A stretch of DNA of 64,000 nucleotides from Clostridium thermobutyricum DSM 4928 (lineage in GTDB: Bacteria; Bacillota; Clostridia; Clostridiales; Clostridiaceae). Shown in pieces: positions 1 through 10,435 of the stretch. The stretch lies in contig NZ_LTAY01000111.1 in assembly GCF_002050515.1 (NCBI RefSeq), positions 1 through 64,000 of the forward strand, read 5' to 3'. The first letter of the stretch is position 1. The number at the start of each line of letters is the position of its first letter. Both the position numbers and the translations under genes were made by a program. The notes beneath the pieces are model-generated. The model had not been told where the DNA came from, made no database searches, and was given only the letters and a program-made list of their open reading frames with translations.

Positions 1-38
1 CAGCGTTCGTCCTGAGCCAGGATCAAACTCTCAATAAA
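1..38 (-). rRNA. 16S ribosomal RNA, 5' end only (partial)
   Basis: The reverse complement contains AGAGTTTGATCCTGGCTCAG followed by GACGAACGCTG, the conserved bacterial 16S 5' end. The gene reads leftwards off the window, so only about 38 nt are visible. The exact mature 5' end is approximate. Confidence 0.95.
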
Positions 39-225
39 AAGTTTAATCTTTCAGCTCTTAAAACTTACTTATAAAAGAATTGCTGGTTTAAGTTTGCTTA
101 TATATTATTCTGTTCAATTTTCAAAGACCATTTTTTCTCATCGCTTTTGGCGATTTGTTTGCTTCGGAAGTTGTTTCCTCGCTTCCGACACGATTTATTA
201 TACTCATATCATTCGACATTTTTCA
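39..225 (-). promoter_or_regulatory. rRNA operon leader and probable promoter
   Basis: This is the upstream region of the 16S gene. On the minus strand a TATAAT box lies at 202-197, with only a weak -35 (TGAAAA, 225-220) at 17-bp spacing. The leader then holds a small hairpin (CGGAAG...CTTCCG, about 162-187) and the TTTGAAAATTGAACAG segment common before clostridial 16S genes. Further promoters may lie upstream; I could not assign them. Confidence 0.5.
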
Positions 226-374
226 TTTATCTATATGTATATAAACTAATTATTTTTATTTTTCTTTAATTTTCTCTTATTTACTTTAAATTTTATATAT
301 TGATACACTAGGAAAAGTGTCTTTAAAAATATATTTAAATTTCTAATTTTAAAAAAGTTTTTAGTATATATAAA

Positions 375-413
375 AGAGGATTTTAGGCTATATTTTAATC
401 AAGCTAAAATCCT
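375..413 (-). terminator. Rho-independent terminator
   Basis: The inverted repeat GAGGATTTTAG...CTAAAATCCTC is followed on the minus strand by TTTTATATAT. It probably ends the small gene at 493-843 before the rRNA promoter region. Confidence 0.6.
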
Positions 414-492
414 CCCGAAATATTTAAAGGACACAATAAAGAATCTAATCAATTTTATTATACCCATAAAATTTTAAAATAATAAATTTAAG

Positions 493-843
493 TTATATTA
501 AATTATTCTCTATTCTTCTAATTTTATTTATATAATTTGTTATTCTCATTTTAAATCTTTCAATATGATTATTAGTATAGAAATTTATCAAATCATATGA
601 AATAAAAATAGCATCTACTATTAAATATTGTAAATCCTTTAAATTTTCTTTATCTTTTTCATCTATATCTATCTCATCACTCTTTACTTTTAATTCTTCA
701 AAAGCATTTTTAAATTTGTTTAACTTCTCAGTAATTTTAATATCACTATTGTCTTGTATCTTTTTATCAAGTATACCTTCTAAATATTCTACATATTCCT
801 TATTTAATTCTTTGTAGCTTACATAAACTTTATATAATTCCAT
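493..843 (-). CDS. Hypothetical protein, small alpha-helical
   Basis: A 116-residue, highly charged protein (Lys/Glu/Asp rich) predicted to be mostly helical, with no signal peptide or membrane segment. I do not recognise a family. The ATG at 843 follows a GGTGA ribosome binding site, and a terminator lies downstream. It sits alone just upstream of an rRNA operon. Coding is supported by length, ribosome binding site and terminator rather than by homology. Confidence 0.6.
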   Translation of the reverse strand: MELYKVYVSYKELNKEYVEYLEGILDKKIQDNSDIKITEKLNKFKNAFEELKVKSDEIDIDEKDKENLKDLQYLIVDAIFISYDLINFYTNNHIERFKMRITNYINKIRRIENNLI

Positions 844-994
844 TTCATCACCTTACTATTTTTTAGCTTTTTATTTATTATTATAAAACTTTTAGTTATG
901 AATTTGAATTATATTGTTAATTCTCTTTTAGGCTATTTATATAAATTTATTTTACTTAGATTATTAAGTTTCTAATATTATAAATACCGTTTAA

Positions 995-1633
995 TTACTT
1001 TCTAAAACTTTTTAATAAAGGCAAAATTTTTGCTATTGCTTTCTCTTCTGCCTCTCTTTTACTTTCAACTGTAAATCCAGTTCCATCTACTAATAATTCT
1101 TCAAACTTCTTAATACCTATAATATTCATTAAGTCCTCTACATATTTTATTCCTTGGCTCATTTTATTTTTTAATATAATAGGTAAATGTCCTCCAGATG
1201 ATTGAACATAAATCATTCTTCTTTCTTTATCACCTAATAGACCTTTTACTCCTTTTTCAGAAATATCAATAGTTTTTCCTTGTTGAATTATGCAATCTAA
1301 ATATTCTTTTAAAGGAGATGGAAAAGACATATTCCAAAGTGGAGCTGCTATTATATACACATCTGCACTTATGAACTGATTTACTAATTCATTAATTCTA
1401 TCTACATTATCATTTTCTTCTTGTGTTAATGAATCTTTTCTTTGAACTATGCAGTTTCTACTTTCAAAATATCTTGCCTCTAATCTAGGTATTTTATTTT
1501 CATATAAATTCAATTCCTCTAATTTAGATTCAGGATGAAATTTCATTAACATATTAATTAACTCCCTAGATACTTTTCTACTTGATGATTCCTCTTCACT
1601 CTTTGAATTAGCTATTATATATAATATTTTCAT
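995..1633 (-). CDS. FMN-dependent NADH-azoreductase-like flavoprotein
   Basis: A 212-residue flavodoxin-fold protein of the AzoR/AcpD type, which uses FMN and NAD(P)H to reduce quinones and azo compounds in the cytosol. The N-terminal beta strand ends in ASN-like residues followed by SxSRKVS (phosphate-binding loop), and the central APLWNMSFPSPLKEYLD segment is the family FMN/substrate loop. I chose the ATG at 1633 because AGAAGAGGTG sits just before it; an upstream ATG at 1651 lies ahead of that ribosome binding site. A second, more typical AzoR is at 34028-34624. This copy has an insertion around residues 50-70 (ARYFESRNCIVQRKDS), so it is a divergent paralogue. The physiological substrate is unknown. 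Confidence 0.85.
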   Translation of the reverse strand: MKILYIIANSKSEEESSSRKVSRELINMLMKFHPESKLEELNLYENKIPRLEARYFESRNCIVQRKDSLTQEENDNVDRINELVNQFISADVYIIAAPLWNMSFPSPLKEYLDCIIQQGKTIDISEKGVKGLLGDKERRMIYVQSSGGHLPIILKNKMSQGIKYVEDLMNIIGIKKFEELLVDGTGFTVESKREAEEKAIAKILPLLKSFRK

Positions 1634-1713
1634 AAACACACCTCTTCTCATTTTATAAATTTAGTATGCTTATTTTATATATAAAATAAACATAAATAAT
1701 TCTTATTAAAATA

Positions 1714-1753
1714 AATAAAGAGCTTCCTTAAAATTAAGAAAGCTCTTTATTAG
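1714..1753 (-). terminator. Rho-independent terminator
   Basis: The near-perfect inverted repeat AATAAAGAGCTT...AAGCTCTTTATT lies directly downstream of the small gene at 1758-1940 on the minus strand and ends in a T-rich stretch. Confidence 0.75.
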
Positions 1754-1757
1754 TCTA

Positions 1758-1940
1758 TTATTTTGTTTCTTCTATTAATTTGTTTAGCTTATTTTCTAAT
1801 AGCCATAATTTCTTTTGTTTTCTGTTAGTAGCTACTAATCTATTTTTATCTTTTTTATTTAATTCTATTAATCTTATATATTCTGCATCAGCAATTTTAA
1901 CTGCTTCTTTTATTACCATTAATTCTTCATGAGTAAACAT
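1758..1940 (-). CDS. Small helical protein, start set by an SD-hairpin-AUG arrangement
   Basis: A 60-residue, Lys/Glu-rich, probably all-helical protein of unknown function (MFTHEELMVIKEAVKIADAE at the N-terminus). Two in-frame ATGs exist, at 1964 and 1940. The only ribosome binding site (AGGAGGTG, 1987-1980) is 16 nt from the first and far from the second. A perfect 14-bp inverted repeat (1947-1960 with 1964-1977) lies between. If it folds, the ATG at 1940 comes to 8 unpaired nt from the SD and the ATG at 1964 is buried in the loop. I therefore prefer 1940. The alternative is a 68-residue product from 1964. The gene ends in its own terminator and looks monocistronic. Confidence 0.6.
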   Translation of the reverse strand: MFTHEELMVIKEAVKIADAEYIRLIELNKKDKNRLVATNRKQKKLWLLENKLNKLIEETK

Positions 1941-1946
1941 ATTAAT

Positions 1947-1987
1947 TTTGTTGTAAAATATCATATTTTACAACAAATTCACCTCCT
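1947..1987 (-). promoter_or_regulatory. Hairpin between Shine-Dalgarno and start codon
   Basis: AGGAGGTG (1987-1980) is followed by a perfect 14-bp stem (TTTGTTGTAAAATA with its complement) and a 3-nt loop. Two unpaired nt precede the stem and six follow it before the ATG at 1940. As DNA the same sequence is a palindrome that could be a protein-binding operator. Confidence 0.6.
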
Positions 1988-2023
1988 GCACTAAAAAATA
2001 TATTTTATTATAGCATATAACTA

Positions 2024-3490
2024 TTATTCTAATGCTATTTCATTTTCTATTTTCATTTCAGTTATTGTTTCACCTATTATTTTTATACCTTTTTCTATTT
2101 CTTCTAAATTCACTCTAGATAATCCTAATCTAAATGCATTATCAGATGCATTATCTATTGAAAATATATCTCCGGGCATAAATATAACTTTCTTTTTATA
2201 GCATCTTTCTAACAATTTTCTGCTATTTATATTATCTAATCCTACATATATGTGAAGACCACCCTCTCCCCACAATATTTTAGGATTAATATATTTTTTT
2301 ATGCATTTTAAAGCAAACTTATATTTTTCCTTATATATCTTTTTTACTTTTTTCATATTCTTATCAAAATAACCTTCGCTTAGATACTCATAAAGTATCC
2401 CTTGATCTAAAAATGATGTATGAATATTTTTACACCTTTTAACACTTTGTAATAAATCAATTAAATTCTTTTCCCCAAGTATCCAACCTATTCTCATTCC
2501 CGGAAAAAGAATTTTAGAAAAACTTGATAAATATACTACACCACTTCCTCCAGTATCAAAAGATGCTATAGGAGATAGATGTGTACTATTATAAAGTAAT
2601 TCTTCATTAAAACCATCTTCTATAATTGGAACATTACTTTCCTTAAACAACCTATACACTTCATGTCTTTTTTCCCCTTTCATGACGAGCCCTGTGGGAT
2701 TATGATATGAAGGTATAAGATATCCAAATTTAACTTTTTCTAATTTGAGCTTTTCTTTTAGTTCTTCTAGACATAGTCCATCCTCATTCATACTAACTCC
2801 AATAATGTTTAATCCTTGAGCCTTCATTATTTTTACAGCTGTATTATGAGTTGGATTTTCACATATTATGCTATCTCCTGGTTTTGTAAATGCTGAAAGC
2901 ATCATTTCTAATGCTTCAGTAAACCCATTTGTTATTAATATATCTTTTCCTTTTGTATCTATGCCTTTATTTTGCATATATTTTAATAGATAATCTATTA
3001 ATGGCTTATATCCTTTTGCATATCCATAATTTAAAATTTTGTGTTCTTCTATAGATATTCTATTTAAAAATGATTTTTTAAAATCATCTATATTAAATAA
3101 TTCTCCATCTGGTGATATGCTTTTAAAGGATATTATTCCTTTTTCCCATGGTATTTCACTTTTCACGATATCTAATTCATTTGCTAACCTACCATATTCA
3201 TTTAATTTATCATTCCATGGGATATTCCATTTTTCTTCTTCATTAATTTCTATTGGAGTTACAAAGGTTCCTTTTCCCTTAATTGTATATATAACTCCTT
3301 CTGATTCTAGATTTTCATAGGCTGTTATTACCGAATTCCTACTAACTCCTAGAATACGTCCAAGTTCTCTAGTAGCTGGTAACTTTCCATTACCTGCTAT
3401 TAGCTTATTGTCTATCATATTTTTTATATATTTCTCTATTTGTTTATATATTGGTTCTTCATTATTAAACTCTAAGCTAGAAAAAATCAA
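2024..3490 (-). CDS. MocR-family transcriptional regulator (GntR HTH + aminotransferase fold)
   Basis: A 488-residue protein with an N-terminal GntR-type winged helix (residues about 10-75; PATRELGRILGVSRNSVITAYENLESEG) joined to a type I PLP aminotransferase-like domain (about 110-470). The PLP lysine is in SSFSKILFPGMRIGW, and the substrate region YHNPTG is present. MocR proteins such as PdxR and GabR bind PLP and control vitamin B6, GABA or cell-wall amino acid genes. The start is a TTG at 3490, preceded by AGGAG; the nearby ATG is out of frame. It lies 13 bp downstream of D-Ala-D-Ala ligase on the same strand. That suggests a D-Ala-related role (as for the MocR regulator DdlR described in Brevibacillus), but this is inference. 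Confidence 0.9.
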   Translation of the reverse strand: MIFSSLEFNNEEPIYKQIEKYIKNMIDNKLIAGNGKLPATRELGRILGVSRNSVITAYENLESEGVIYTIKGKGTFVTPIEINEEEKWNIPWNDKLNEYGRLANELDIVKSEIPWEKGIISFKSISPDGELFNIDDFKKSFLNRISIEEHKILNYGYAKGYKPLIDYLLKYMQNKGIDTKGKDILITNGFTEALEMMLSAFTKPGDSIICENPTHNTAVKIMKAQGLNIIGVSMNEDGLCLEELKEKLKLEKVKFGYLIPSYHNPTGLVMKGEKRHEVYRLFKESNVPIIEDGFNEELLYNSTHLSPIASFDTGGSGVVYLSSFSKILFPGMRIGWILGEKNLIDLLQSVKRCKNIHTSFLDQGILYEYLSEGYFDKNMKKVKKIYKEKYKFALKCIKKYINPKILWGEGGLHIYVGLDNINSRKLLERCYKKKVIFMPGDIFSIDNASDNAFRLGLSRVNLEEIEKGIKIIGETITEMKIENEIALE

Positions 3491-3503
3491 ATCATTTCAA
3501 CTC

Positions 3504-4403
3504 CTAATTAAGTGAATATCTGATTATATTATCTATCAACTCACTATATTCCATACCACTAGCTTTGGCACTTTTAGGAATAAGGCTTGACTTTGTCATT
3601 CCTGGTAAAGTATTGACTTCTAGTACGTATGGTTCTCCATCACTTACTATCATATCAATTCTTGAATAGCTCTTGCAACCTAATGCATCCCAAGTTTTTT
3701 CTGAAATTTTATTTATTTTTTCTTGAACAAAAGGATCAATTTTTATCACTTCTTCAACTGCTCCACCTTCTTCATATTTTGAAGCATAATCAAAAAACTT
3801 GCCTTTGTTTGCTTTTATTGAAATTGTAGGATAAACTTTCCCATTTAAAACAAAGCTCGCTATTTCTTCACCTTCTATAAACTTTTCTATTATTACTTCT
3901 TTATCACATTTAAGACCTTCTCTAACAGCATTTTCTACTTCACTTTCACTCTTAACAAAGAATGTTGCCACACTTGAGCCTCCGTTATTTGGCTTTATGA
4001 ATACTGGATATGTCATTTTTTCAATCATATCATAATCTATTTCTTCAACTGATTTTACAACTATCCAATCTGCTGTATTTATTCCATGTCTTTTTATATA
4101 TTTCTTAGTTAGTGCTTTATTCATACATATTGCACTTGTTTTTACATCACAACCACTATAAGGTATACCCATTCCTTCTAATATAGATTGTACTGTTCCA
4201 TCTTCTCCAAATTTTCCGTGAAGTGCAAGAAGTGCAAAATCTATATCTTTAGCCTTTTCTATTACATCACTTTCTTTATTTATTATGATTGGAACTATTT
4301 CCTTATATTTATCTTTATTTATATTTTTTAATATTTCTTCCCCTGATTTTAATGAGATTTCTCTCTCTGTCGATATTCCTCCCATTAATACTCCAATTCT
4401 CAT
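3504..4403 (-). CDS. ddl: D-alanine--D-alanine ligase
   Basis: A 299-residue ATP-grasp enzyme that joins two D-Ala molecules for peptidoglycan precursors in the cytosol. The N-terminal GGISTEREISLKSG loop is the family signature. ALHGKFGEDGTVQSILE (about residues 60-80) holds substrate-binding residues, VFIKPNNGGSSV is the ATP-grasp P-loop-like segment, and EVNTLPGMT near the C-terminus binds Mg2+ and substrate. The ATG at 4403 follows AAGGAAAG. It leads a two-gene unit with the MocR regulator. A stem-loop lies upstream in the leader (4469-4509). Confidence 0.95.
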   Translation of the reverse strand: MRIGVLMGGISTEREISLKSGEEILKNINKDKYKEIVPIIINKESDVIEKAKDIDFALLALHGKFGEDGTVQSILEGMGIPYSGCDVKTSAICMNKALTKKYIKRHGINTADWIVVKSVEEIDYDMIEKMTYPVFIKPNNGGSSVATFFVKSESEVENAVREGLKCDKEVIIEKFIEGEEIASFVLNGKVYPTISIKANKGKFFDYASKYEEGGAVEEVIKIDPFVQEKINKISEKTWDALGCKSYSRIDMIVSDGEPYVLEVNTLPGMTKSSLIPKSAKASGMEYSELIDNIIRYSLN

Positions 4404-4468
4404 TTCTAATCACTTTCCTTTTTATTATTTTGACATGATTTATTATATGTTCGTAATATCTTTTTATA

Positions 4469-4509
4469 AAGAACCACTTCTTAATAAGTTTCTCTAATCA
4501 GTGGTTCTT
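4469..4509. other. Inverted repeat between ddl and the glp promoter
   Basis: 10-bp arms AAGAACCACT (4469-4478) and AGTGGTTCTT (4500-4509) flank a 21-nt loop. It would be a stem-loop early in the ddl leader and lies just upstream of the glp promoter. No good T-run follows on either strand, so it is not clearly a terminator. Confidence 0.45.
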
Positions 4510-4540
4510 AAAATAGAATTAGAAAATTTAACCTTTTGTA

Positions 4541-4569
4541 TTGAAAACAATTACATGAACTGTTATAAT
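4541..4569 (+). promoter_or_regulatory. Vegetative promoter of the glpFPK operon
   Basis: TTGAAA (4541-4546), 17 bp, TATAAT (4564-4569). It is a near-consensus SigA promoter about 160 bp upstream of glpF and ahead of the GlpP-type leader. Confidence 0.75.
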
Positions 4570-4608
4570 TTTAAATGTAAATTATTTATATATTGATATA
4601 TATTTAAC

Positions 4609-4680
4609 TTGTGTAGAGATTATTTAGAGTTAAACACGAGGGAGTCTTTTTATTGCTCCATTTTGTTTAGCTCTTTTAAT
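4609..4680 (+). promoter_or_regulatory. GlpP-type antitermination leader of glpF
   Basis: AGAGTTAAACA (4626-4636) pairs with TGTTTAGCTCT (4664-4674) and is followed by a T-rich run, forming a terminator before glpF. The same TGTGTAGA...AGAGyTAAACAC box recurs before the dehydrogenase genes at 7641-7720. In Bacillus, GlpP with glycerol-3-phosphate prevents termination at such leaders, and a glpP gene is in this operon. Confidence 0.75.
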
Positions 4681-4731
4681 TTTTATAAATTATTTCTAAA
4701 CAAAATTTAATATATCGGATGGTGGATGTTT

Positions 4732-5442
4732 ATGGTGGAAAAATTTTTAGCAGAAATGATTGGAACAATGATTCTAATACTATTAGGAGATGGGGTTGTA
4801 GCCAATGTTTTACTAAAGAAAACTAAGGGGAATAATTCAGGTTTAATTGTTATTACTACAGGTTGGGCTTTTGCTGTTGCAATACCAGTATTTATATTTG
4901 CTGCTATAAGTGGTGCCCAATTTAATCCTGCTGTAACTATTTCTTTAGCTGTAATAGGAGACATGCCTTGGTCTGAAGTACCTTTTTATATAATTGCACA
5001 AGTTATAGGTGCATTTTTAGGTGCTGTTTTGGTATTCTTAACTTATTACAAGCATTTTGAAGAAACTGAAGATAAAGATTCAAAACTAGGAATTTTCTGC
5101 ACAATGCCAGCTATAAGAGATTATAAGTGGAACTTTATAACAGAGTTTATAGGAACATTCATTTTAATGTTTGGAATTATGGGAATAGGAGCTTCTAAAA
5201 TGGCTGCTGGTATTTCACCAATAGCTATAGGACTTTTAATTTGGGTAATTGGACTTTCATTAGGAGGCCCTACTGGATATGCAATTAATCCTGCTAGAGA
5301 CTTTGGTCCTAGACTTGCTCATTTCTTACTTCCAATAAAAAATAAACGTGACTCTGATTGGGCTTATTCTTGGATTCCAATTATAGCTCCAATACTTGGA
5401 GGAATTGTAGGAACAGTTTTATTCACAGTAATATTTAAATAA
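4732..5442 (+). CDS. glpF: Glycerol uptake facilitator (aquaglyceroporin)
   Basis: A 236-residue membrane channel of the MIP family that lets glycerol diffuse into the cell. Both hallmark half-helix motifs are present: NPAVT (about residue 65) and NPARD (about residue 190). Six hydrophobic segments flank them. The C-terminal DFGPRLAHFLLP segment, with Asp and Arg after the second NPA, favours a glycerol rather than water channel. I start at the ATG at 4732, since GGTGG at 4721-4725 is too close to the ATG at 4726. It is the first gene of glpF-glpP-glpK, behind the GlpP-type leader. Confidence 0.93.
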   Translation: MVEKFLAEMIGTMILILLGDGVVANVLLKKTKGNNSGLIVITTGWAFAVAIPVFIFAAISGAQFNPAVTISLAVIGDMPWSEVPFYIIAQVIGAFLGAVLVFLTYYKHFEETEDKDSKLGIFCTMPAIRDYKWNFITEFIGTFILMFGIMGIGASKMAAGISPIAIGLLIWVIGLSLGGPTGYAINPARDFGPRLAHFLLPIKNKRDSDWAYSWIPIIAPILGGIVGTVLFTVIFK

Positions 5443-5484
5443 TTATAAAAACAATATATTCACAGTCTAAAGGAGGCTATTTTA

Positions 5485-7568
<2,084 letters not shown>

Positions 7569-7581
7569 TTTAAAAAATTTA

Positions 7582-7610
7582 TGGAAATGTTTTCAGATAT
7601 GTGTTATAAT
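7582..7610 (+). promoter_or_regulatory. Probable promoter for the glycerol-3-phosphate dehydrogenase genes
   Basis: TGGAAA (7582-7587), 17 bp, TATAAT (7605-7610), just after glpK and before the second GlpP-type leader. Confidence 0.55.
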
Positions 7611-7640
7611 TAACGTAAGTTAATAAGAAAATTTTATTTT

Positions 7641-7720
7641 TGTGTAGAAGAGAAGATTAGAGCTAAACACAAGAAGGGCATTGTTATGTCTTTTTTGAGT
7701 TGGCTCTTTTTATTTTAATA
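7641..7720 (+). promoter_or_regulatory. GlpP-type antitermination leader of the dehydrogenase operon
   Basis: TGTGTAGA (7641-7648) then AGAGCTAAACAC (7659-7670), with AGAGCTA able to pair with TGGCTCT (7701-7707), followed by a T-run. The layout repeats the glpF leader, so both halves of the pathway should respond to GlpP. Confidence 0.7.
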
Positions 7721-7736
7721 CGAAGGAGCGATATAA

Positions 7737-9167
7737 ATGATTTATGATGTTGCAATTATTGGTTCAGGAATTATAGGAGGTTCAATTTTTAGAGAGCTTA
7801 CTAAATATAATCTAAATGTAGTTACACTTGAAAAAGAAAATGATGTTGCTATGGGAACATCGAAAGCAAATTCGGCAATTGTTCACTCTGGATATGACCC
7901 AGAACCAGGTACATTAATGGCAAAATATAATGTTGAAGGAAATAAAATGTTTGGTAAGCTTTGTAAAGATTTATCTGTTCCTTTTAAAAGAAATGGTTCA
8001 CTTATTATAGGCTTTAATGAAGAAGATATGAAAGAATTAGATATTTTATATAAAAGAGGATTAGCTAACAAAGTTGAAGGAATAAAAATGCTAAATAAAG
8101 AAGAAGTCTTAGAGATGGAACCAAATATCAATCCTGATATTAAAGCAGCTCTATTCTGCCCTACTGGAGGAATAGTTGGGGCATATGAACTTACTATAGC
8201 TTTATCTGAAAATGCTATTGATAACGGCGGTGAATTAAGATTAAATTCTAAAGTAGTTAAAATAACTAAAGATAATCACTTTAAAATTACACTTGAAAAT
8301 GGTGATATAGTAGAATCTAAATTTATAGTTAATGCTGCAGGAGTTCATGCTGATAATATTCACAATTTAATCTGCAATGAGGCTTATAAAATTACTCCAA
8401 GAAAAGGTGAATACTTCCTTTTAGATAAAAGTCAAGGATCTTTAGTAGAAAAAACTATTTTTCAATGTCCATCTGAATTAGGAAAAGGAGTTCTAGTTAC
8501 TCCTACTGTCCATGGAAATCTTTTAGTTGGTCCAAATGCTATTGATATAGATGATAAAGACTCAGTTTCTACGGAATCAGAAGGATTAAATAAAATTAGA
8601 GAAACTTCAATAAGAACTACTAATAAAATCAATTTTAGAGAAAATATAAGAAATTTTGCTGGGCTTCGTGCTGTAGCAGATAATCCTGATTTTATAGTTG
8701 AAGAAGCAAAAGATGTTAAAGGTTTCTTTGATGTTGCAGGTATTAAATCTCCTGGTCTAACATCTGCTCCAGCAATAGCAGTTGATGTTGTAAAAATGAT
8801 GGGACAAGCAGGACTTAAATTAAATCCAAAAGATAATTTTAAGGAAACTAGAGAGCAAATACATTTCATTAATCTTTCTCAAAGTGAAAAAGCTGAATTA
8901 ATTAAGAAAGATAATAGATATGGAAGAATTATTTGTAGATGTGAATATATAACTGAAGGTGAGATAGTAGATAGCATTAATAGAACACTTGGAGCTAGAA
9001 CAATTGATGGTGTTAAAAGAAGATGTAGACCTGGATGTGGAAGATGTCAAGGTGGATTCTGTGGACCTAGAGTTCAAGAAATAATAGCTCGTGAAACTGG
9101 AATGAATATAGAAGATGTTCTTTTAGATAAAAACAATTCATATATAATCGTTGGAAAAACAAAGTAG
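7737..9167 (+). CDS. Glycerol-3-phosphate dehydrogenase, GlpA-like FAD subunit with BFD-type [2Fe-2S] domain
   Basis: A 476-residue FAD-dependent oxidoreductase of the DAO/GlpA type. The FAD-binding Rossmann motif is IGSGIIGGSIFREL (residues 8-21). The C-terminal domain (about 400-455) has the four-cysteine pattern C-R-C...CRPGCGRC of BFD-like [2Fe-2S] domains. It should oxidise glycerol-3-phosphate to dihydroxyacetone phosphate. It is followed at 12 and 2 bp by the two other module genes. Such three-gene sets are common in clostridia and other anaerobes. The electron acceptor is not shown by sequence. Confidence 0.88.
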   Translation: MIYDVAIIGSGIIGGSIFRELTKYNLNVVTLEKENDVAMGTSKANSAIVHSGYDPEPGTLMAKYNVEGNKMFGKLCKDLSVPFKRNGSLIIGFNEEDMKELDILYKRGLANKVEGIKMLNKEEVLEMEPNINPDIKAALFCPTGGIVGAYELTIALSENAIDNGGELRLNSKVVKITKDNHFKITLENGDIVESKFIVNAAGVHADNIHNLICNEAYKITPRKGEYFLLDKSQGSLVEKTIFQCPSELGKGVLVTPTVHGNLLVGPNAIDIDDKDSVSTESEGLNKIRETSIRTTNKINFRENIRNFAGLRAVADNPDFIVEEAKDVKGFFDVAGIKSPGLTSAPAIAVDVVKMMGQAGLKLNPKDNFKETREQIHFINLSQSEKAELIKKDNRYGRIICRCEYITEGEIVDSINRTLGARTIDGVKRRCRPGCGRCQGGFCGPRVQEIIARETGMNIEDVLLDKNNSYIIVGKTK

Positions 9168-9179
9168 GAGGTATCAGTT

Positions 9180-10433
9180 ATGAAATATGATTTAATAGTT
9201 GTAGGTGGAGGTCCAGCTGGTTTAGCTGCTGCACATGAGGCTTATAAAAATGGTGTTAAAAATATATTAATTATCGAAAGAGATAAAGAACTTGGAGGTA
9301 TATTGAACCAATGTATTCATAACGGATTTGGACTTCATACTTTTAAAGAAGAACTTACTGGCCCTGAATATGCCGGAAGATTTATAGATTTAGTTAAAGA
9401 AACTGAAATTGAAGTTATGCTAGATACTATGGTTTTAATGATTCAAAATAAAACCGTTCATGCAATAAATTCTGAAAAAGGATATCTAACTCTTGAAGCT
9501 GAAGCAATTGTACTTGCTATGGGTTGCCGTGAAAGAACAAGAGGAGCTATAAGTATTCCTGGTGATAGACCTTCTGGAATATTTACTGCTGGTGCTGCTC
9601 AAAGATTTATAAATATGGAAGGATATATGGTTGGTAAAAAAGTGCTTATCCTTGGCTCTGGAGATATTGGACTTATAATGGCTAGAAGAATGACTCTTGA
9701 AGGAGCTGAAGTTAAAGCTGTTGTAGAACTTATGCCATACTCAAATGGATTAACAAGAAATATAGTTCAATGTTTAGAAGATTATAATATTCCGTTATAT
9801 CTTTCTCATACAGTTGTAGATGTTAAAGGAGATGGAAGACTCGAAAAAGTATCTATAGCTAAAGTAGATGAAAATAAAAATCCTATAAAAGGAACCGAAA
9901 TAGATTTTGATGTAGATACATTATTACTTTCTGTTGGATTAATTCCTGAAAATGAACTTTCTAAAAGTACAGGTGTAGAATTAGATATGAGAACTAATGG
10001 ACTTATAGTTTCAGAAAGTATGGAAACAAATAAAGAAGGTATATTTGCTTGCGGAAATGTTGTACATGTTCATGACTTAGTTGACTTTGTTACTGAAGAA
10101 TCAAAAAATGCCGGTAAAAATGCAGCAAAATATATTCAAGGTAAAAAAAGATTAAATAAATTTGTAGAAATTAAAAATGGAGAAAATATAAGTTATACAG
10201 TACCTCAAAAATTTGAAATTGAATCTCTTGATGGAAATCTTGGAGTATTCATGAGAGTTCGTAATGTATTTAAAAATAAAGTCATAGTTGTTAGAGATTC
10301 AGAAGGTAATATAATTCAAAGCTTTAAAAAGCAACATGTTGCTCCTGCTGAAATGGAAAGAATATCAATCCTAAAAAATAACCTTATGAATGCAAAAGGT
10401 GCTTTAACAATTTCATTAGAGGATGGTGAATAA
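9180..10433 (+). CDS. FAD/NAD(P)-dependent oxidoreductase, partner of the GlpA-like subunit
   Basis: A 417-residue two-dinucleotide-binding-domain flavoprotein. The FAD motif VVGGGPAGLAAAHEA is at the N-terminus and a second nucleotide-binding motif ILGSGDIGLIMARRM is near residue 160. ACGNVVHVHDLVDFV near residue 285 is the FAD-contacting segment. It fits the electron-transfer subunit that passes electrons from the GlpA-like subunit to NAD(P) or another carrier. The ATG follows AGGAGG and starts 12 bp after the previous gene. Confidence 0.85.
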   Translation: MKYDLIVVGGGPAGLAAAHEAYKNGVKNILIIERDKELGGILNQCIHNGFGLHTFKEELTGPEYAGRFIDLVKETEIEVMLDTMVLMIQNKTVHAINSEKGYLTLEAEAIVLAMGCRERTRGAISIPGDRPSGIFTAGAAQRFINMEGYMVGKKVLILGSGDIGLIMARRMTLEGAEVKAVVELMPYSNGLTRNIVQCLEDYNIPLYLSHTVVDVKGDGRLEKVSIAKVDENKNPIKGTEIDFDVDTLLLSVGLIPENELSKSTGVELDMRTNGLIVSESMETNKEGIFACGNVVHVHDLVDFVTEESKNAGKNAAKYIQGKKRLNKFVEIKNGENISYTVPQKFEIESLDGNLGVFMRVRNVFKNKVIVVRDSEGNIIQSFKKQHVAPAEMERISILKNNLMNAKGALTISLEDGE

Positions 10434-10435
10434 TC

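Noticed and set aside
3039-3320. 93-codon plus-strand frame
   Set aside because: Antisense shadow within the MocR-family gene.
4469-4509. Terminator for ddl or glp
   Set aside because: Good stem but no T-run on either strand and a 21-nt loop; listed only as an inverted repeat.
4707-4964. Minus-strand frame across glpF
   Set aside because: Antisense shadow of glpF; the plus-strand frame has the NPA motifs, operon context and ribosome binding site.
8462-8869. 135-codon minus-strand frame
   Set aside because: Antisense shadow of the GlpA-like gene; low-complexity Ser/Leu/Ala sequence and no ribosome binding site.
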